Assembly (NCBI RefSeq): GCF_902498995.1
Contig: NZ_CABVLY010000011.1
Coordinates: 62,001 to 126,000 of the forward strand
DNA length: 64,000 nt
Reading direction: 5' to 3'
Source of the DNA: Burkholderia anthina
GTDB lineage: Bacteria > Pseudomonadota > Gammaproteobacteria > Burkholderiales > Burkholderiaceae
Shown here: piece by piece, positions 16,647 to 25,910 of the stretch
How positions within the stretch are numbered: position 1 is the first letter of the stretch
Layout of the letters: every line of letters begins with the position of its first letter
Translations under genes and position numbers: made by a program
Notes under the pieces: generated by a model
Seen by the model: only the letters and a program-made list of their open reading frames with translations
Databases searched by the model: none
Told to the model about the DNA's origin: nothing

Positions 16647-17753
16647 ATGTCCAGGAAACGATCGGCCGACGAGTCGATCGCGGCGCTCTACACGGCCGCC
16701 ATCGACCCCGAACAGTGGGATGTCGCGCTCAAGGCCCTCACGGCGCTCGCCGATGCGCGGGCCGCGAACTGCTTCGTGCACGATGCGCGCACCGGCACCT
16801 TCCTCGAATACCACTTCACCGGCTACGGCTCGGCCTGGGCCGATGCGTACGCGAGCCACTATCACCGCCTCGATCTCGCGCGTGGCGTGCTGATGCGCGA
16901 GCCGGCCGGCCGCATGTATCCGATGCATCGCTTCCTGCCCGATCAGGTGATCGCGCGCAGCGAGTATTACCAGGACTTCTACATTCGCGAAGGGCTGCGC
17001 TACTCGTGCGGCGGCATGCGGCTCGATGGCGGCCGGCGGCTGATGCTCGCCGTGCATCGGCCGCTCAATCACCGGCCGTACGATGCGCACACGACACGCG
17101 AACTGCAGCGCGTGCTCGATCACCTGCCGAACGTGTTCCGCCTCCGGCAAACGGCCGCGCCGCCTGCGGCGAGCCGCGAGCCGCTGATGGCCGCGGCGCT
17201 CGATGCGCTGCCGCGCGCCGTGATCGTCGTCGACGACACGCTGCGCGTGCGCTATCTGAATGCCGCCGCGCTCGCGATGCTGCAGGAATCGACGGAGATC
17301 CGCGCGCAGGCCGATCGGCTCGTGCTTTGGGCGCCGCAGGTCGCGGCGCAACTCGTGCAGCGGGTCAGGGATGCGTGTGCGCCGTGTCCGATCGTCGAAC
17401 CGTTGCCGCTCTATGCGCTCGATCGCGGGCAGCGCCCGACGCTGGAAATCCACGTCGTGCCGCTGAAGCCGCAATTGACCGCGCCGCTCGATCCCGACAC
17501 GCGGCCGCTCGCGATGCTGCTGTTGCGCCGACCGTTCCGGCGCATCGAGCGACCGGAAGCGGAGCAGCGTCCGTTCTCGCTCACGCGCGCGGAAATGGCG
17601 GTGGCGACGGGCATTGCGCGCGGACAGACGCCAGCCGAATACGCGGCCTGCACCGGCGTGCGGATCAGCACCGTGCGCAGCCAGATCAAGGCGATCTTCG
17701 GGAAAACGGGGGTTCGGCGTATCGCCGATCTGGTTGCGTTGTTCGGTGATTGA
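16647..17753 (+). CDS. LuxR-type helix-turn-helix regulator
   Basis: A 368-residue regulator. The C-terminal 60 residues form a LuxR/GerE-like DNA-binding domain (FSLTRAEMAVATGIARGQTP, then GVRISTVRSQIKAIFGKTGV). The N-terminal part is a long sensor region with a PAS-like segment around residues 190-240 (ALPRAVIVVDDTLRVRYLNA). The ATG at 16647 has a G-rich ribosome site. It stands alone; its upstream neighbours are decayed, so its target is unclear. Confidence 0.88.
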   Translation: MSRKRSADESIAALYTAAIDPEQWDVALKALTALADARAANCFVHDARTGTFLEYHFTGYGSAWADAYASHYHRLDLARGVLMREPAGRMYPMHRFLPDQVIARSEYYQDFYIREGLRYSCGGMRLDGGRRLMLAVHRPLNHRPYDAHTTRELQRVLDHLPNVFRLRQTAAPPAASREPLMAAALDALPRAVIVVDDTLRVRYLNAAALAMLQESTEIRAQADRLVLWAPQVAAQLVQRVRDACAPCPIVEPLPLYALDRGQRPTLEIHVVPLKPQLTAPLDPDTRPLAMLLLRRPFRRIERPEAEQRPFSLTRAEMAVATGIARGQTPAEYAACTGVRISTVRSQIKAIFGKTGVRRIADLVALFGD

Positions 17754-17792
17754 CGGCAGCGGATCCGGCCGCGTCCACGCATGCCGATACCG

Positions 17793-18011
17793 CTATTCGC
17801 GCCCTGCCAGTTCGGCAAACAGCCAGTCCTGAAAGCATCTCGGCTTCGGCAAATCGGCGCGCGACTTCGGCAGACCGCGCATGCCCCCGTTCACGCGCAC
17901 TCCCTGAAACCCGAGGAAGGCCACCAGCGTGCCCATTTCGAGCGCGCGCCGCACGAGCAGCAAACGCGCCGGACACACGCCCATCCCGTCCACTGCCGCG
18001 CTGATCCTCAT
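17793..18011 (-). pseudogene. C-terminal remnant of a LysR-type regulator
   Basis: The minus-strand reading RISAAVDGMGVC, LLLVRRALEMGTLVAF, then CFQDWLFAELAGRE and stop is the typical C terminus of a GcvA-like LysR effector domain. No DNA-binding domain or upstream effector half exists in any frame before it; the next gene upstream is an unrelated TetR. It is therefore a 3-prime remnant of about 72 codons. Confidence 0.5.
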
Positions 18012-18130
18012 GAACGAGCGATCGAAACGGGCCGCACGGTGATCGCGCGCGTCACGTGCGTGTTCTTCATGACGAAGGCGCAGCGCATGCCCGCGCCACT
18101 TCGCGCGTCGTCGCCCGACTGAAACCGCGC

Positions 18131-18850
18131 TCAGCCGCGCCGGCCGCCGCGCGTCCTCTTGCGTGCGGCGGCCGACGGCGCGCCCCCGCTCATCCGGTCC
18201 AGTTGCCGGACGATCTCCGCGCGCAGCTCGGCCGAAATCTCGACACTGTCGAGCAGCTCCGAAATCCACAGCCCGTCGGCCGCGAGCCGGCAGATCATCA
18301 GCGTCGCCGCCCGCTCGAGCGGCACCGGGTCCGGGCGCGTCCACTCGCGCATCGGCACCGACCAGCGCGCGCGCGTCTCCTGTTCGGTAATCATCGAAGC
18401 GACCAGCACGCGCAGCACGTCGGTACTCGCCGCCGGCTGCGCCGTGTCGAGCACCGCATGCAGATACGCGCGCGCCGCCGCCCCTTCGCCGTGCGGATCG
18501 GCAGCCCGGCGCGCTTCCATCTGCGTCGCGAAACGCTCGGTCGCCTGCCCGAACAACGCATCGAGCAACCCCTGCTTGTTCGCGAAGTGATATTGCAGCG
18601 CGCCTTTCGTGACGCCCGCGCGCTCGGCCACCGCGTCGAGCGTCAACGCGGCCACGCCGTGACGGGTCGCGATTTCCGATGCGGCCGCCAGCAACTGCGC
18701 GCGCACCTGTTCGGGTGCTTTCTTTCGCCGCACGCCGACGGCGGCAGACGCGGCGGCAGCGGGCGCTTCCCGGGCGTCGGCGCGCCGCGCGCCGGCCGGT
18801 TCGTCGGGCACGGCTGCGTCACGCAAGGCGGATTCGAGGCGTTTTTTCAT
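18131..18850 (-). CDS. TetR-family transcriptional regulator
   Basis: A 239-residue protein whose TetR DNA-binding domain begins about residue 45 (LLAAASEIATRHGVAALTLD, recognition helix AGVTKGALQYHFANKQGL). It has an unusually long Ala/Arg-rich N-terminal arm before that domain. The start at 18850 (MKKRLESALRD) was chosen because upstream codons would run into the divergent shc gene. It is divergent from shc with a 52-base gap containing the imperfect dyad ACATTCCGGCTGGATGGT, a possible operator. Control of shc and itself is inferred from layout. Confidence 0.9.
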   Translation of the reverse strand: MKKRLESALRDAAVPDEPAGARRADAREAPAAAASAAVGVRRKKAPEQVRAQLLAAASEIATRHGVAALTLDAVAERAGVTKGALQYHFANKQGLLDALFGQATERFATQMEARRAADPHGEGAAARAYLHAVLDTAQPAASTDVLRVLVASMITEQETRARWSVPMREWTRPDPVPLERAATLMICRLAADGLWISELLDSVEISAELRAEIVRQLDRMSGGAPSAAARKRTRGGRRG

Positions 18851-18902
18851 GGGGGCGATGGTAGCACCCGCGGTCTCGATATAAACATTCCGGCTGGATG
18901 GT

Positions 18903-20969
18903 ATGATCCGCCGCATGAACAAACCCGCCTCTTCCCCCTGGTCCGCGCTCGACGCCGCGATCGCCCGTGGACGCGACGCGCTCGTGCGTCTCCAGCAGCC
19001 CGACGGCAGCTGGTGTTTCGAACTCGAATCCGATGCGACGATCACCGCGGAATACATCCTGATGATGCATTTCATGGACCGGATCGACGACGCGCGCCAG
19101 GAAAGGATGGCCCGCTACCTGCGCGCGATCCAGCGGCTCGACACGCATGGCGGATGGGATCTGTACGTCGACGGCGCCCCGGACGTGTCGTGCAGCGTGA
19201 AGGCGTACTTCGCGCTGAAGGCGGCCGGCGACAGCGAGCATGCGCCGCACATGGTCCGCGCCCGCGATGCGATCCTGACGCTCGGCGGCGCGGCGCGCGC
19301 GAACGTGTTCACGCGCATCCTGCTCGCGACGTTCGGCCAGGTGCCGTGGCGCGCGGCGCCGTTCATGCCGGTCGAATTCGTGCTGTTCCCGAAGTGGGTG
19401 CCGATCTCGATGTACAAGGTCGCATACTGGGCGCGCACGACGATGGTGCCGCTGCTCGTGCTGTGCTCGCTGAAGGCGCGTGCGCGCAATCCGCGCAACA
19501 TCGCGATCCCCGAGCTGTTCGTCACGCCGCCCGACCGGGAACGCCATTACTTCCCGCCCGCGCGCGGGATGCGCCGCGCGTGCCTCGCGCTCGACCGCGT
19601 GGTGCGCCACGTCGAACCGCTGCTGCCGAAACGCCTGCGGCAACGCGCGATCCGGCATGCGGAGGCGTGGTGCGCGGCACGCATGAACGGCGAGGACGGG
19701 CTCGGCGGGATTTTTCCGCCGATCGTCTACAGCTATCAGATGATGGACGTGCTCGGCTATCCGGAAGATCATCCGCTGCGCCGCGACTGCGAGCGCGCAC
19801 TGGAGAAGCTGCTGGTCACGCGGCCCGACGGCAGCGTGTACTGCCAGCCGTGCCTGTCGCCGGTATGGGATACGGCGTGGAGCACGATGGCGCTCGAACA
19901 GGCGCGCGGCGTGGCCTCGGCGGAAGCCGGCGAGCCGGCGGCGGCGCGGGAACTCGACGCGCGCATCGCGCACGCCTACGACTGGCTGGCCGGGCGCCAG
20001 GTCAACGACCTGCGCGGCGACTGGATCGAGAACGCGCCCGCCGACACGCAACCGGGCGGCTGGGCATTCCAGTACGCGAACCCGTACTACCCCGACATCG
20101 ACGACAGCGCGGTCGTCACCGCGATGCTCGATCGCCGCGGCCGCACGCATCGCAACGCGGACGGCTCGCATCCGTATGCGGCACACGTCGCGCGCGCGCT
20201 CGACTGGATGCGCGGGCTGCAATCGCGCAACGGCGGCTTCGCGGCGTTCGACGCCGACTGCGATCGCCTGTACCTGAACGCGATCCCGTTCGCCGATCAC
20301 GGCGCGCTGCTCGATCCGCCGACCGAGGACGTATCCGGCCGCGTGCTGCTGTGCTTCGGCGTCACGCAGCGCGCGGACGATCGCGCGTCGCTCGCGCGCG
20401 CGATCGACTACGTGAAGCGCACGCAGCAGCCGGACGGCAGCTGGTGGGGGCGCTGGGGCACGAACTACCTGTACGGCACCTGGAGCGTGCTCGCGGGCCT
20501 CGCGCTCGCCGGCGAGGACGCATCGCAGCCGTACATCGCGCGCGCACTCGCCTGGTTGCGGGCGCAACAGCATGCGGACGGCGGCTGGGGCGAGACGAAC
20601 GACAGCTACATCGACCCGGCGCTCGCCGGCACCAACGGCGGCGAAAGCACGTCGAATTGCACCGCGTGGGCGCTGCTCGCGCAGATGGCGTTCGGCGACT
20701 GCGAATCGGCCTCGGTGCAGCGCGGCATCGCGTATCTGCAATCGGTGCAGCAGGACGACGGCTTCTGGTGGCACCGGTCGCACAATGCGCCGGGCTTTCC
20801 GCGCATCTTCTACCTGAAGTATCACGGCTATACCGCGTACTTCCCGCTGTGGGCGCTCGCGCGCTATCGGCGGCTGGCGGGGGCGAAGGATGCGGGCGCC
20901 ACCGCGTCGTCCGCGTCCGGCACGCCCGGCGTACCGGCCACACGCGCCACGGACAGCGCGCTCGCCTGA
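18903..20969 (+). CDS. shc: Squalene-hopene cyclase
   Basis: A 688-residue triterpene cyclase that folds squalene into hopene/hopanol at the membrane surface. The protonating DxDD motif is present as DIDD at residues 398-401. QW repeats occur throughout (QQPDGSW twice, QSRNGGF, QQHADGGW, QQDDGFW). Length is a little above the usual 630-680 residues, with a low-complexity Ala/Thr tail. The ATG at 18903 was taken; a second in-frame ATG at 18915 (MNKPASS) is nearly as likely. No hpn biosynthesis gene is adjacent, so this is a stand-alone copy paired with a TetR repressor. Confidence 0.95.
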   Translation: MIRRMNKPASSPWSALDAAIARGRDALVRLQQPDGSWCFELESDATITAEYILMMHFMDRIDDARQERMARYLRAIQRLDTHGGWDLYVDGAPDVSCSVKAYFALKAAGDSEHAPHMVRARDAILTLGGAARANVFTRILLATFGQVPWRAAPFMPVEFVLFPKWVPISMYKVAYWARTTMVPLLVLCSLKARARNPRNIAIPELFVTPPDRERHYFPPARGMRRACLALDRVVRHVEPLLPKRLRQRAIRHAEAWCAARMNGEDGLGGIFPPIVYSYQMMDVLGYPEDHPLRRDCERALEKLLVTRPDGSVYCQPCLSPVWDTAWSTMALEQARGVASAEAGEPAAARELDARIAHAYDWLAGRQVNDLRGDWIENAPADTQPGGWAFQYANPYYPDIDDSAVVTAMLDRRGRTHRNADGSHPYAAHVARALDWMRGLQSRNGGFAAFDADCDRLYLNAIPFADHGALLDPPTEDVSGRVLLCFGVTQRADDRASLARAIDYVKRTQQPDGSWWGRWGTNYLYGTWSVLAGLALAGEDASQPYIARALAWLRAQQHADGGWGETNDSYIDPALAGTNGGESTSNCTAWALLAQMAFGDCESASVQRGIAYLQSVQQDDGFWWHRSHNAPGFPRIFYLKYHGYTAYFPLWALARYRRLAGAKDAGATASSASGTPGVPATRATDSALA

Positions 20970-21050
20970 GCCGGAACCCCGGCTGAAACGGCAATGCACC
21001 GGTACGCCTCACGGCGTCCGGCGCGATCAGGAAGACTCCCTCCTTCCTGC

Positions 21051-21965
21051 CTACGCATCGCGCAACGCCCGCATCCGCGCAAACGCGTCCCGCAAGTCCG
21101 CACAGAACGCGTCGCCGATCATCGACAGCGGCTGCGATGCCGACGTCACCAGATAGAAATGATCGGGCACCACGGGCTCGAACGGCTTGACGGCCACGCG
21201 ATGCCCCGCATACGCAGCCGTCACCGGATCGATCAACGCGACGCCCGCGCCGTTCGCGACGAACGCGACGATCGTCTGCGACAGTTGGGCCTCGATCGAC
21301 AGCACGCGCGACACGCCGGCCTCGACGAACACGCGATCGATCGCGCTGCGCGCCTCGAAACTCGGCGGAAACGAAATGAACGGTTCGTCGCGCAGGTCGG
21401 CCGGCTGCACCACGCGCTTGCGCGCGAGCCGGTGTCCGCGCGGCACGATGCAGCACATCGCCGCTTCCGCGAGCCGTTCGCCGCGCACCGCCGGATGCGG
21501 CACGGGCTCGGCGATCAGCCCGACGTCGCACTGCCCCGACGCGACCTTGTCGACGACCGTCGACGCGCTGTGCGCGAGCAGCGTGATGTCGACGCCCGGA
21601 TGCGCACCCGAGAAGCGCGTGACGAGCTCCGGCAGCAGGTCGAGCGCGACGGCGGGCGAGCCGGCCACGCGCAGCGTGCCGCGCCGCATCGCGCGGATCT
21701 GCTCGGCGGCCTGCGCGACCCGGTCGAGCCCGACGAACGCGCGCTCGACCTCCTCGTACAGCACGCGCGCCTGCGCGGTCGGCGTGAAACGCCCCTGCTC
21801 GCGCTCGAACAGCACGAAGCCGACGCGATCCTCGAGATCGGCGATCAGCCGGCTCACGGCCGGCTGCGAGATATGCAGGTCGCGTGCCGCGCGCGTGACG
21901 GTATGACGCTGCATCACCGCCCGGAACGCTTCGATCTGACGAATCCTCAGCGAAGGCATGGTCAT
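21051..21965 (-). CDS. LysR-family regulator (OccR/NocR-like)
   Basis: A 304-residue LysR regulator with N-terminal winged helix (IEAFRAVMQRHTVTRAARDL, then HISQPAVSRLIADLE) and a standard effector domain. It is divergent from the oxidase operon starting at 22115, the arrangement of OccR/NocR opine-responsive regulators. Activation of that operon by an amino acid or opine is therefore likely. ATGs at 21965 and 21959 are both possible starts. Confidence 0.9.
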   Translation of the reverse strand: MTMPSLRIRQIEAFRAVMQRHTVTRAARDLHISQPAVSRLIADLEDRVGFVLFEREQGRFTPTAQARVLYEEVERAFVGLDRVAQAAEQIRAMRRGTLRVAGSPAVALDLLPELVTRFSGAHPGVDITLLAHSASTVVDKVASGQCDVGLIAEPVPHPAVRGERLAEAAMCCIVPRGHRLARKRVVQPADLRDEPFISFPPSFEARSAIDRVFVEAGVSRVLSIEAQLSQTIVAFVANGAGVALIDPVTAAYAGHRVAVKPFEPVVPDHFYLVTSASQPLSMIGDAFCADLRDAFARMRALRDA

Positions 21966-22114
21966 AACATTGGATTATGGGTCGTTGATCAAGCTGTATT
22001 GGACAGTCTATTTTGCCTGCCCGAACATCGGTTCCGCAACGCAACGGAAGCCAGGAACCGCGCCATCATGGTCCATAACACACAGAGATCGCCCCACCGC
22101 CACCGGAGCCGCAC

Positions 22115-23239
22115 ATGACCGCGTGCCGCTTCGACGTCGTCGTGGCCGGCGGCGGTCTCGTCGGCATGGCCCTCGCGTGGGGCATCGCGCGGCTCGGCAA
22201 GCGCGTCGCCGTGTGCGACGGCGACGACATCGCGTTTCGCGCGGCACGCGGCAACTTCGGGCTGGTATGGGTGCAGGGCAAGGGCGGACGCTGCCTGCCC
22301 TATGCGCGCTGGTCGCGCGAATCGTCCGGGCGCTGGCGCGCATTCGCCGCGCAATTGCAGCGCGAGACCGGCGTGGACTGCGGTTTCGAGCGCCCGGGCG
22401 GGATCGAACTCTTCGAGCACGATGCCGAGCTGGAGAGCGCGGCCGCACTGCTCGAATCGCTGCATCGGCAGGACGCGGCGCTGTCGTACGAGGTGCTCGA
22501 TCCGGCTGCGCTGCGCAAACGGATTCCGGCCGCGTCGCCGGCGCTGGCCGGCGCGCTGTGGTCGCCGAACGACGGTCACGCGAATCCGCTCTACACGCTG
22601 CGCGCGATGCTGCAGGCGTTTGTGCGAAACGGCGGCGTGTACCTGCCGCGCAACGAAGTCAGCGAGATTCGTCCGCGCGCCGGGCGCTTCGAGATCGATA
22701 CGCGCGCGGGCCTGCTCGAAGCCGGTCGCGTGGTGCTCGCGGCCGGCCTCGACAACGCCCGGCTCGCGCCGATGGTCGACATGCTCGCGCCGATCTCGCC
22801 GCTGCGCGGCCAGATCATGGTCACCGAGCGCCTCGCGCCGTTTCTCGACTATCCGACGCTGGTCGTGCGCCAGACGCCGGAAGGCTCGGTACTGCTCGGC
22901 GACTCGGCCGAAGACGTCGGCTTCGACGATGGCCAGACGCGCCCCGCGATGGTCGACATCGCACGCCGCGCACGCACCGCGTTCCCGGCGCTCGCGCACG
23001 CACGCATCGTGCGCGCGTGGGGCGCGCTGCGCATCATGACGCCCGACGGCCTGCCCGTCTACGAGGCGTCGACGGCGCACCCCGGTGCGTTCGTCGCGAT
23101 CTGCCACAGCGGCGTAACGCTCGCGGCCGCGCATGCCGATCTCGTCGCGCCGTGGATCGCGGGCGACACCGCGCCCGCCGACCTGTCCGCCTTCACCACC
23201 GCGCGCTTTGCCGCGCCCACGGATGCCCGGCATGTTTGA
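22115..23239 (+). CDS. FAD-dependent oxidase subunit (HcnC/OoxB type)
   Basis: A 374-residue flavoprotein of the D-amino-acid oxidase family. It has the N-terminal dinucleotide motif VVVAGGGLVGMALAWGIARL and a C-terminal GALRIMTPDGLPVY/CHSGVTLAA region that closes over the flavin. GGAG lies just before the ATG. Its gene overlaps the next one by 8 bases, so the three subunits form one tight operon. In HcnABC, D-hydroxyproline and octopine/nopaline oxidases this subunit carries the substrate-oxidising FAD. Substrate here is unknown, probably an opine, imino acid or D-amino acid. Confidence 0.9.
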   Translation: MTACRFDVVVAGGGLVGMALAWGIARLGKRVAVCDGDDIAFRAARGNFGLVWVQGKGGRCLPYARWSRESSGRWRAFAAQLQRETGVDCGFERPGGIELFEHDAELESAAALLESLHRQDAALSYEVLDPAALRKRIPAASPALAGALWSPNDGHANPLYTLRAMLQAFVRNGGVYLPRNEVSEIRPRAGRFEIDTRAGLLEAGRVVLAAGLDNARLAPMVDMLAPISPLRGQIMVTERLAPFLDYPTLVVRQTPEGSVLLGDSAEDVGFDDGQTRPAMVDIARRARTAFPALAHARIVRAWGALRIMTPDGLPVYEASTAHPGAFVAICHSGVTLAAAHADLVAPWIAGDTAPADLSAFTTARFAAPTDARHV

Positions 23240-23531
23240 ATCCATCGTTCCCGCCGCCGCGCCGCTCGAGCGCGTGCGCATCCATATCGACGGCACGCCG
23301 CACGACGTGCCCGCGCACTACAGCGTCGCGGCCGCGATGCTCGCCGCCGGCGCCACGGCATGCCGCACGAGCGCGGTAAGCGGCACGCCGCGCGGCCCGT
23401 TCTGCATGATGGGCGTGTGCTTCGACTGTCTCGTCGAAATCGACGGCGTGCCCAACGTGCAGGGCTGCATGACGCCCGTGCGCGACGGCATGCAGGTGTG
23501 CGCGATGCACGGCAAGGCGAGGCTCGCATGA
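23232..23531 (+). CDS. Small [2Fe-2S] ferredoxin-like oxidase subunit (HcnA type)
   Basis: A 99-residue protein with the ferredoxin cysteine pattern CMMGVCFDC followed by a fourth cysteine in NVQGC. It starts inside the last codons of the upstream flavoprotein gene (8-base overlap) and its TGA overlaps the ATG of the next subunit. It should shuttle electrons between the two flavoproteins of the complex. An ATG three codons upstream (23223) is an alternative start. Confidence 0.9.
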   Translation: MFESIVPAAAPLERVRIHIDGTPHDVPAHYSVAAAMLAAGATACRTSAVSGTPRGPFCMMGVCFDCLVEIDGVPNVQGCMTPVRDGMQVCAMHGKARLA

Positions 23532-24964
23532 CGCGCCGCCAGTACGACCTGCTGATCGTCGGCGCCGGGCCGGCCGGGATGGCGGCGGCTGCTGCCGCGC
23601 GCCATGCGGGGCTGTCCGTCGTCGTCGCCGATGAAGGCGGCGCGCCCGGCGGCCAGATCTATCGCAACGTCGCGGACGCGCCCGCGACGCTCGCGCGATG
23701 GCTTGGTAAGGATTACGAAGCGGGCCGCGCGCTCGTCGACGGGCTGCTCGCGAGCGGCGCGCACTATCTGCCGCGCAGCATGGTGTGGCAGATCGCCTTC
23801 GAACCGGAACTGGTCGCGATGCTCACGCAAAGCGGCCCGTCGGGCGGCACGCTCGAAATCGGCGCGCGCGCGGTGCTGATTGCAACCGGCGCGCAGGAAC
23901 GCCCGTGGCCGGTGCGCGGCTGGACCTTGCCCGGCGTGATGGGCGTCGGCGCCGCGCAAACGCTGCTGAAATCGTCGGGGCTCGCGCCATCGGCCGACAC
24001 CGTGCTCGCGGGCAGCGGCCCGCTGCTGTGGCTGTTCGCCGCGCAGTTGCTGCATGCGGGCCGGCGCGTGCGCGCGCTGGTCGACACGACGCCGCGCGAC
24101 GCATGGCGCCACGCGCTGCCGCATGCCCTGCCGGCGCTGCGCGGCGCCGACTATCTGCTCAAGGGCTGGCGCATGCTGCGCACGGTGCGCGACGCCGGCA
24201 TTCCCGTCTATCGCGGCGCGACCGACGTGCGCATCGACGGCAACGGCCGCGCGCAACACCTTCGCTTTCTCGGCGCGGACGGCGTCGCGCAATCGCTCGA
24301 CACGTCGCTCGTGCTGCTCCATCAGGGCGTGATTCCGTCGACGCAGCTCGCGCGCTCGCTCGGCTGCGCGCACGCATGGGACGAACGCGCCGCGTGCTGG
24401 CGTCCGCAATGCGACGCCCGCGGGCGCAGCAGCGTCGCGCACGTCTGGATCGCCGGCGACGGCGCGGGCATCGGCGGCGCGCAGGCCGCGGCGCTCGCGG
24501 GCGAAGTATCGGCGCTCGACATCGCGGCCGCGCTCGGCGCACTCGATCGCCAGGCGCAACACGCACGCGAACGCCCGGTGCGGCACGCACTGCGCCGCCA
24601 TCTCGCGGTGCGTCCGCTGCTCGATGCGCTGTACACGCCGGGCGCCGCATTGCGGCGCCCCGACGGCGACACGATCGTGTGCCGCTGCGAGGAAATCACG
24701 GCCGGCGAGATCCGCGAACTCGCGGCGCTCGGCTGCCAGGGGCCGAACCAGATGAAGGCGTTCACGCGCTGCGGGATGGGCCCGTGCCAGGGACGCTGGT
24801 GCGGCACCACCGTCGGCGAACTGATCGCCGACGTACAGCAGCGCGACGTCGGCGACGTGGGTCACTACCGGATCCGCGCGCCGATCAAGCCGGTCACCGT
24901 CGGCGAGATGGCCGACGCCCTCGAACTGTCGAACGATTTCCGGCGCGGCGAATTCCCGAGCTGA
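23528..24964 (+). CDS. FAD/NAD(P)-binding oxidase subunit with BFD-like domain (HcnB/OoxA type)
   Basis: A 478-residue flavoprotein with two dinucleotide folds (IVGAGPAGMAAAAAA at the N terminus and LAGSGPLLWLFAAQLL mid-protein). Its C-terminal BFD-like [2Fe-2S] domain has cysteines in VCRCEEIT, RCGMGPCQGRWC. This is the layout of HcnB, of OoxA/NoxA and of the alpha subunit of D-hydroxyproline dehydrogenase. The ATG overlaps the stop of the ferredoxin gene by 4 bases. It probably passes electrons from the substrate-oxidising subunit to the respiratory chain or oxygen. Confidence 0.92.
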   Translation: MTRRQYDLLIVGAGPAGMAAAAAARHAGLSVVVADEGGAPGGQIYRNVADAPATLARWLGKDYEAGRALVDGLLASGAHYLPRSMVWQIAFEPELVAMLTQSGPSGGTLEIGARAVLIATGAQERPWPVRGWTLPGVMGVGAAQTLLKSSGLAPSADTVLAGSGPLLWLFAAQLLHAGRRVRALVDTTPRDAWRHALPHALPALRGADYLLKGWRMLRTVRDAGIPVYRGATDVRIDGNGRAQHLRFLGADGVAQSLDTSLVLLHQGVIPSTQLARSLGCAHAWDERAACWRPQCDARGRSSVAHVWIAGDGAGIGGAQAAALAGEVSALDIAAALGALDRQAQHARERPVRHALRRHLAVRPLLDALYTPGAALRRPDGDTIVCRCEEITAGEIRELAALGCQGPNQMKAFTRCGMGPCQGRWCGTTVGELIADVQQRDVGDVGHYRIRAPIKPVTVGEMADALELSNDFRRGEFPS

Positions 24965-25013
24965 CGCGCGGCCCGCACCCCCCCACGCTAGTCCACACGA
25001 ACGGAGCCTGATC

Positions 25014-25802
25014 ATGAAGAACAAGACGCGCATCACGATACTGCTGTCCGCGGCCGCGATGGCCTTCGCGACGCTCGCTTCGGCGAAGGAATGGACGACG
25101 ATCCGCATCGGCGTCGACCCCACCTACCCGCCGTTCGAATCGACCGCGACCGACGGCAGCGTCAAAGGATTCGACATCGATCTCGGCAACGCGCTGTGCG
25201 CGAAGCTCAACGCGAAATGCGTATGGGTGTCGAGCAGCTTCGACGGGCTGATTCCGGGGCTGCAGGCGCGCAAGTTCGACGTGATCCTGTCGTCGATGGC
25301 CGCGACCGAACAGCGCCGTCAGCAGATCGGCTTCACCGATCGCCTGTACCGCAACCAGACGCGGCTGATCGCGCGCACCGGCTCGGGGCTGCTGCCCGAG
25401 GCGGCGAAGCTCGCCGGCAAGCGCGTCGCGGTCGAGCAGGGGACGATCCAGGAAACCTATGCGCGCGAGAAATGGTCGGCGGCGAAGGTCGAGGTGGTGC
25501 CGTACCCGAGCTACGACCAGGCGTATGCGGACCTCGTGACCGGGCGCGTCGACGGCGTGCTGATGGATGCGGTGCAGGGCCAGCTCGGCTTCCTGTCGAC
25601 GCCGCGCGGCAAGGGCTTTTCGTTCGCAGGCGGCGTCGTGTTCGACCCGAAGATCATGGGCAACGGCGACGCGGCCGGCGTGCGCAAGGCGGACACCGAC
25701 CTGCGCGACGCACTGAACCGCGCGATCGCGCAGATCCGCGGCGACGGCACGTACGACAAGATCCAGTCGAAGTATTTCGACTTCGACATGTACGGGAACT
25801 GA
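25014..25802 (+). CDS. Amino-acid ABC transporter substrate-binding protein
   Basis: A 262-residue periplasmic protein with a signal peptide cut after LASA and the family-3 solute-binding fold (IRIGVDPTYPPFES, GFDIDLGNALC, FDVILSSMAATEQR). It resembles the octopine- and lysine/arginine/ornithine-binding proteins. It is 49 bases downstream of the oxidase operon and presumably delivers that enzyme's substrate, but the cognate permease and ATPase genes are not in the window. Confidence 0.92.
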   Translation: MKNKTRITILLSAAAMAFATLASAKEWTTIRIGVDPTYPPFESTATDGSVKGFDIDLGNALCAKLNAKCVWVSSSFDGLIPGLQARKFDVILSSMAATEQRRQQIGFTDRLYRNQTRLIARTGSGLLPEAAKLAGKRVAVEQGTIQETYAREKWSAAKVEVVPYPSYDQAYADLVTGRVDGVLMDAVQGQLGFLSTPRGKGFSFAGGVVFDPKIMGNGDAAGVRKADTDLRDALNRAIAQIRGDGTYDKIQSKYFDFDMYGN

Positions 25803-25811
25803 GCGGCCCTT

Positions 25812-25874
25812 CAGCGGCACCCGGCCGGGCGAGTTCACGCCGCCCCGGCGCACCGGCCGGCGACGGTGCCGCTG
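25812..25874. terminator. Inverted repeat between convergent genes
   Basis: CAGCGGCACC at 25812-25821 and GGTGCCGCTG at 25865-25874 are perfect 10-base complements around a GC-rich 43-base loop that itself holds two CCGGCCGG blocks. It sits between the convergent binding-protein and ankyrin genes, so a two-way transcription end is likely, although there is no T-run. Confidence 0.4.
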
Positions 25875-25910
25875 TCGCCGCCGGCATCGATCAGCGGGCT
25901 ACCCGACCCA

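Noticed and set aside
18056-20986. A very long plus-strand frame (976 codons) through the TetR and shc region.
   Set aside because: It is a shadow of shc in another frame; the translation is arginine-rich without any motif, and shc is unmistakable.
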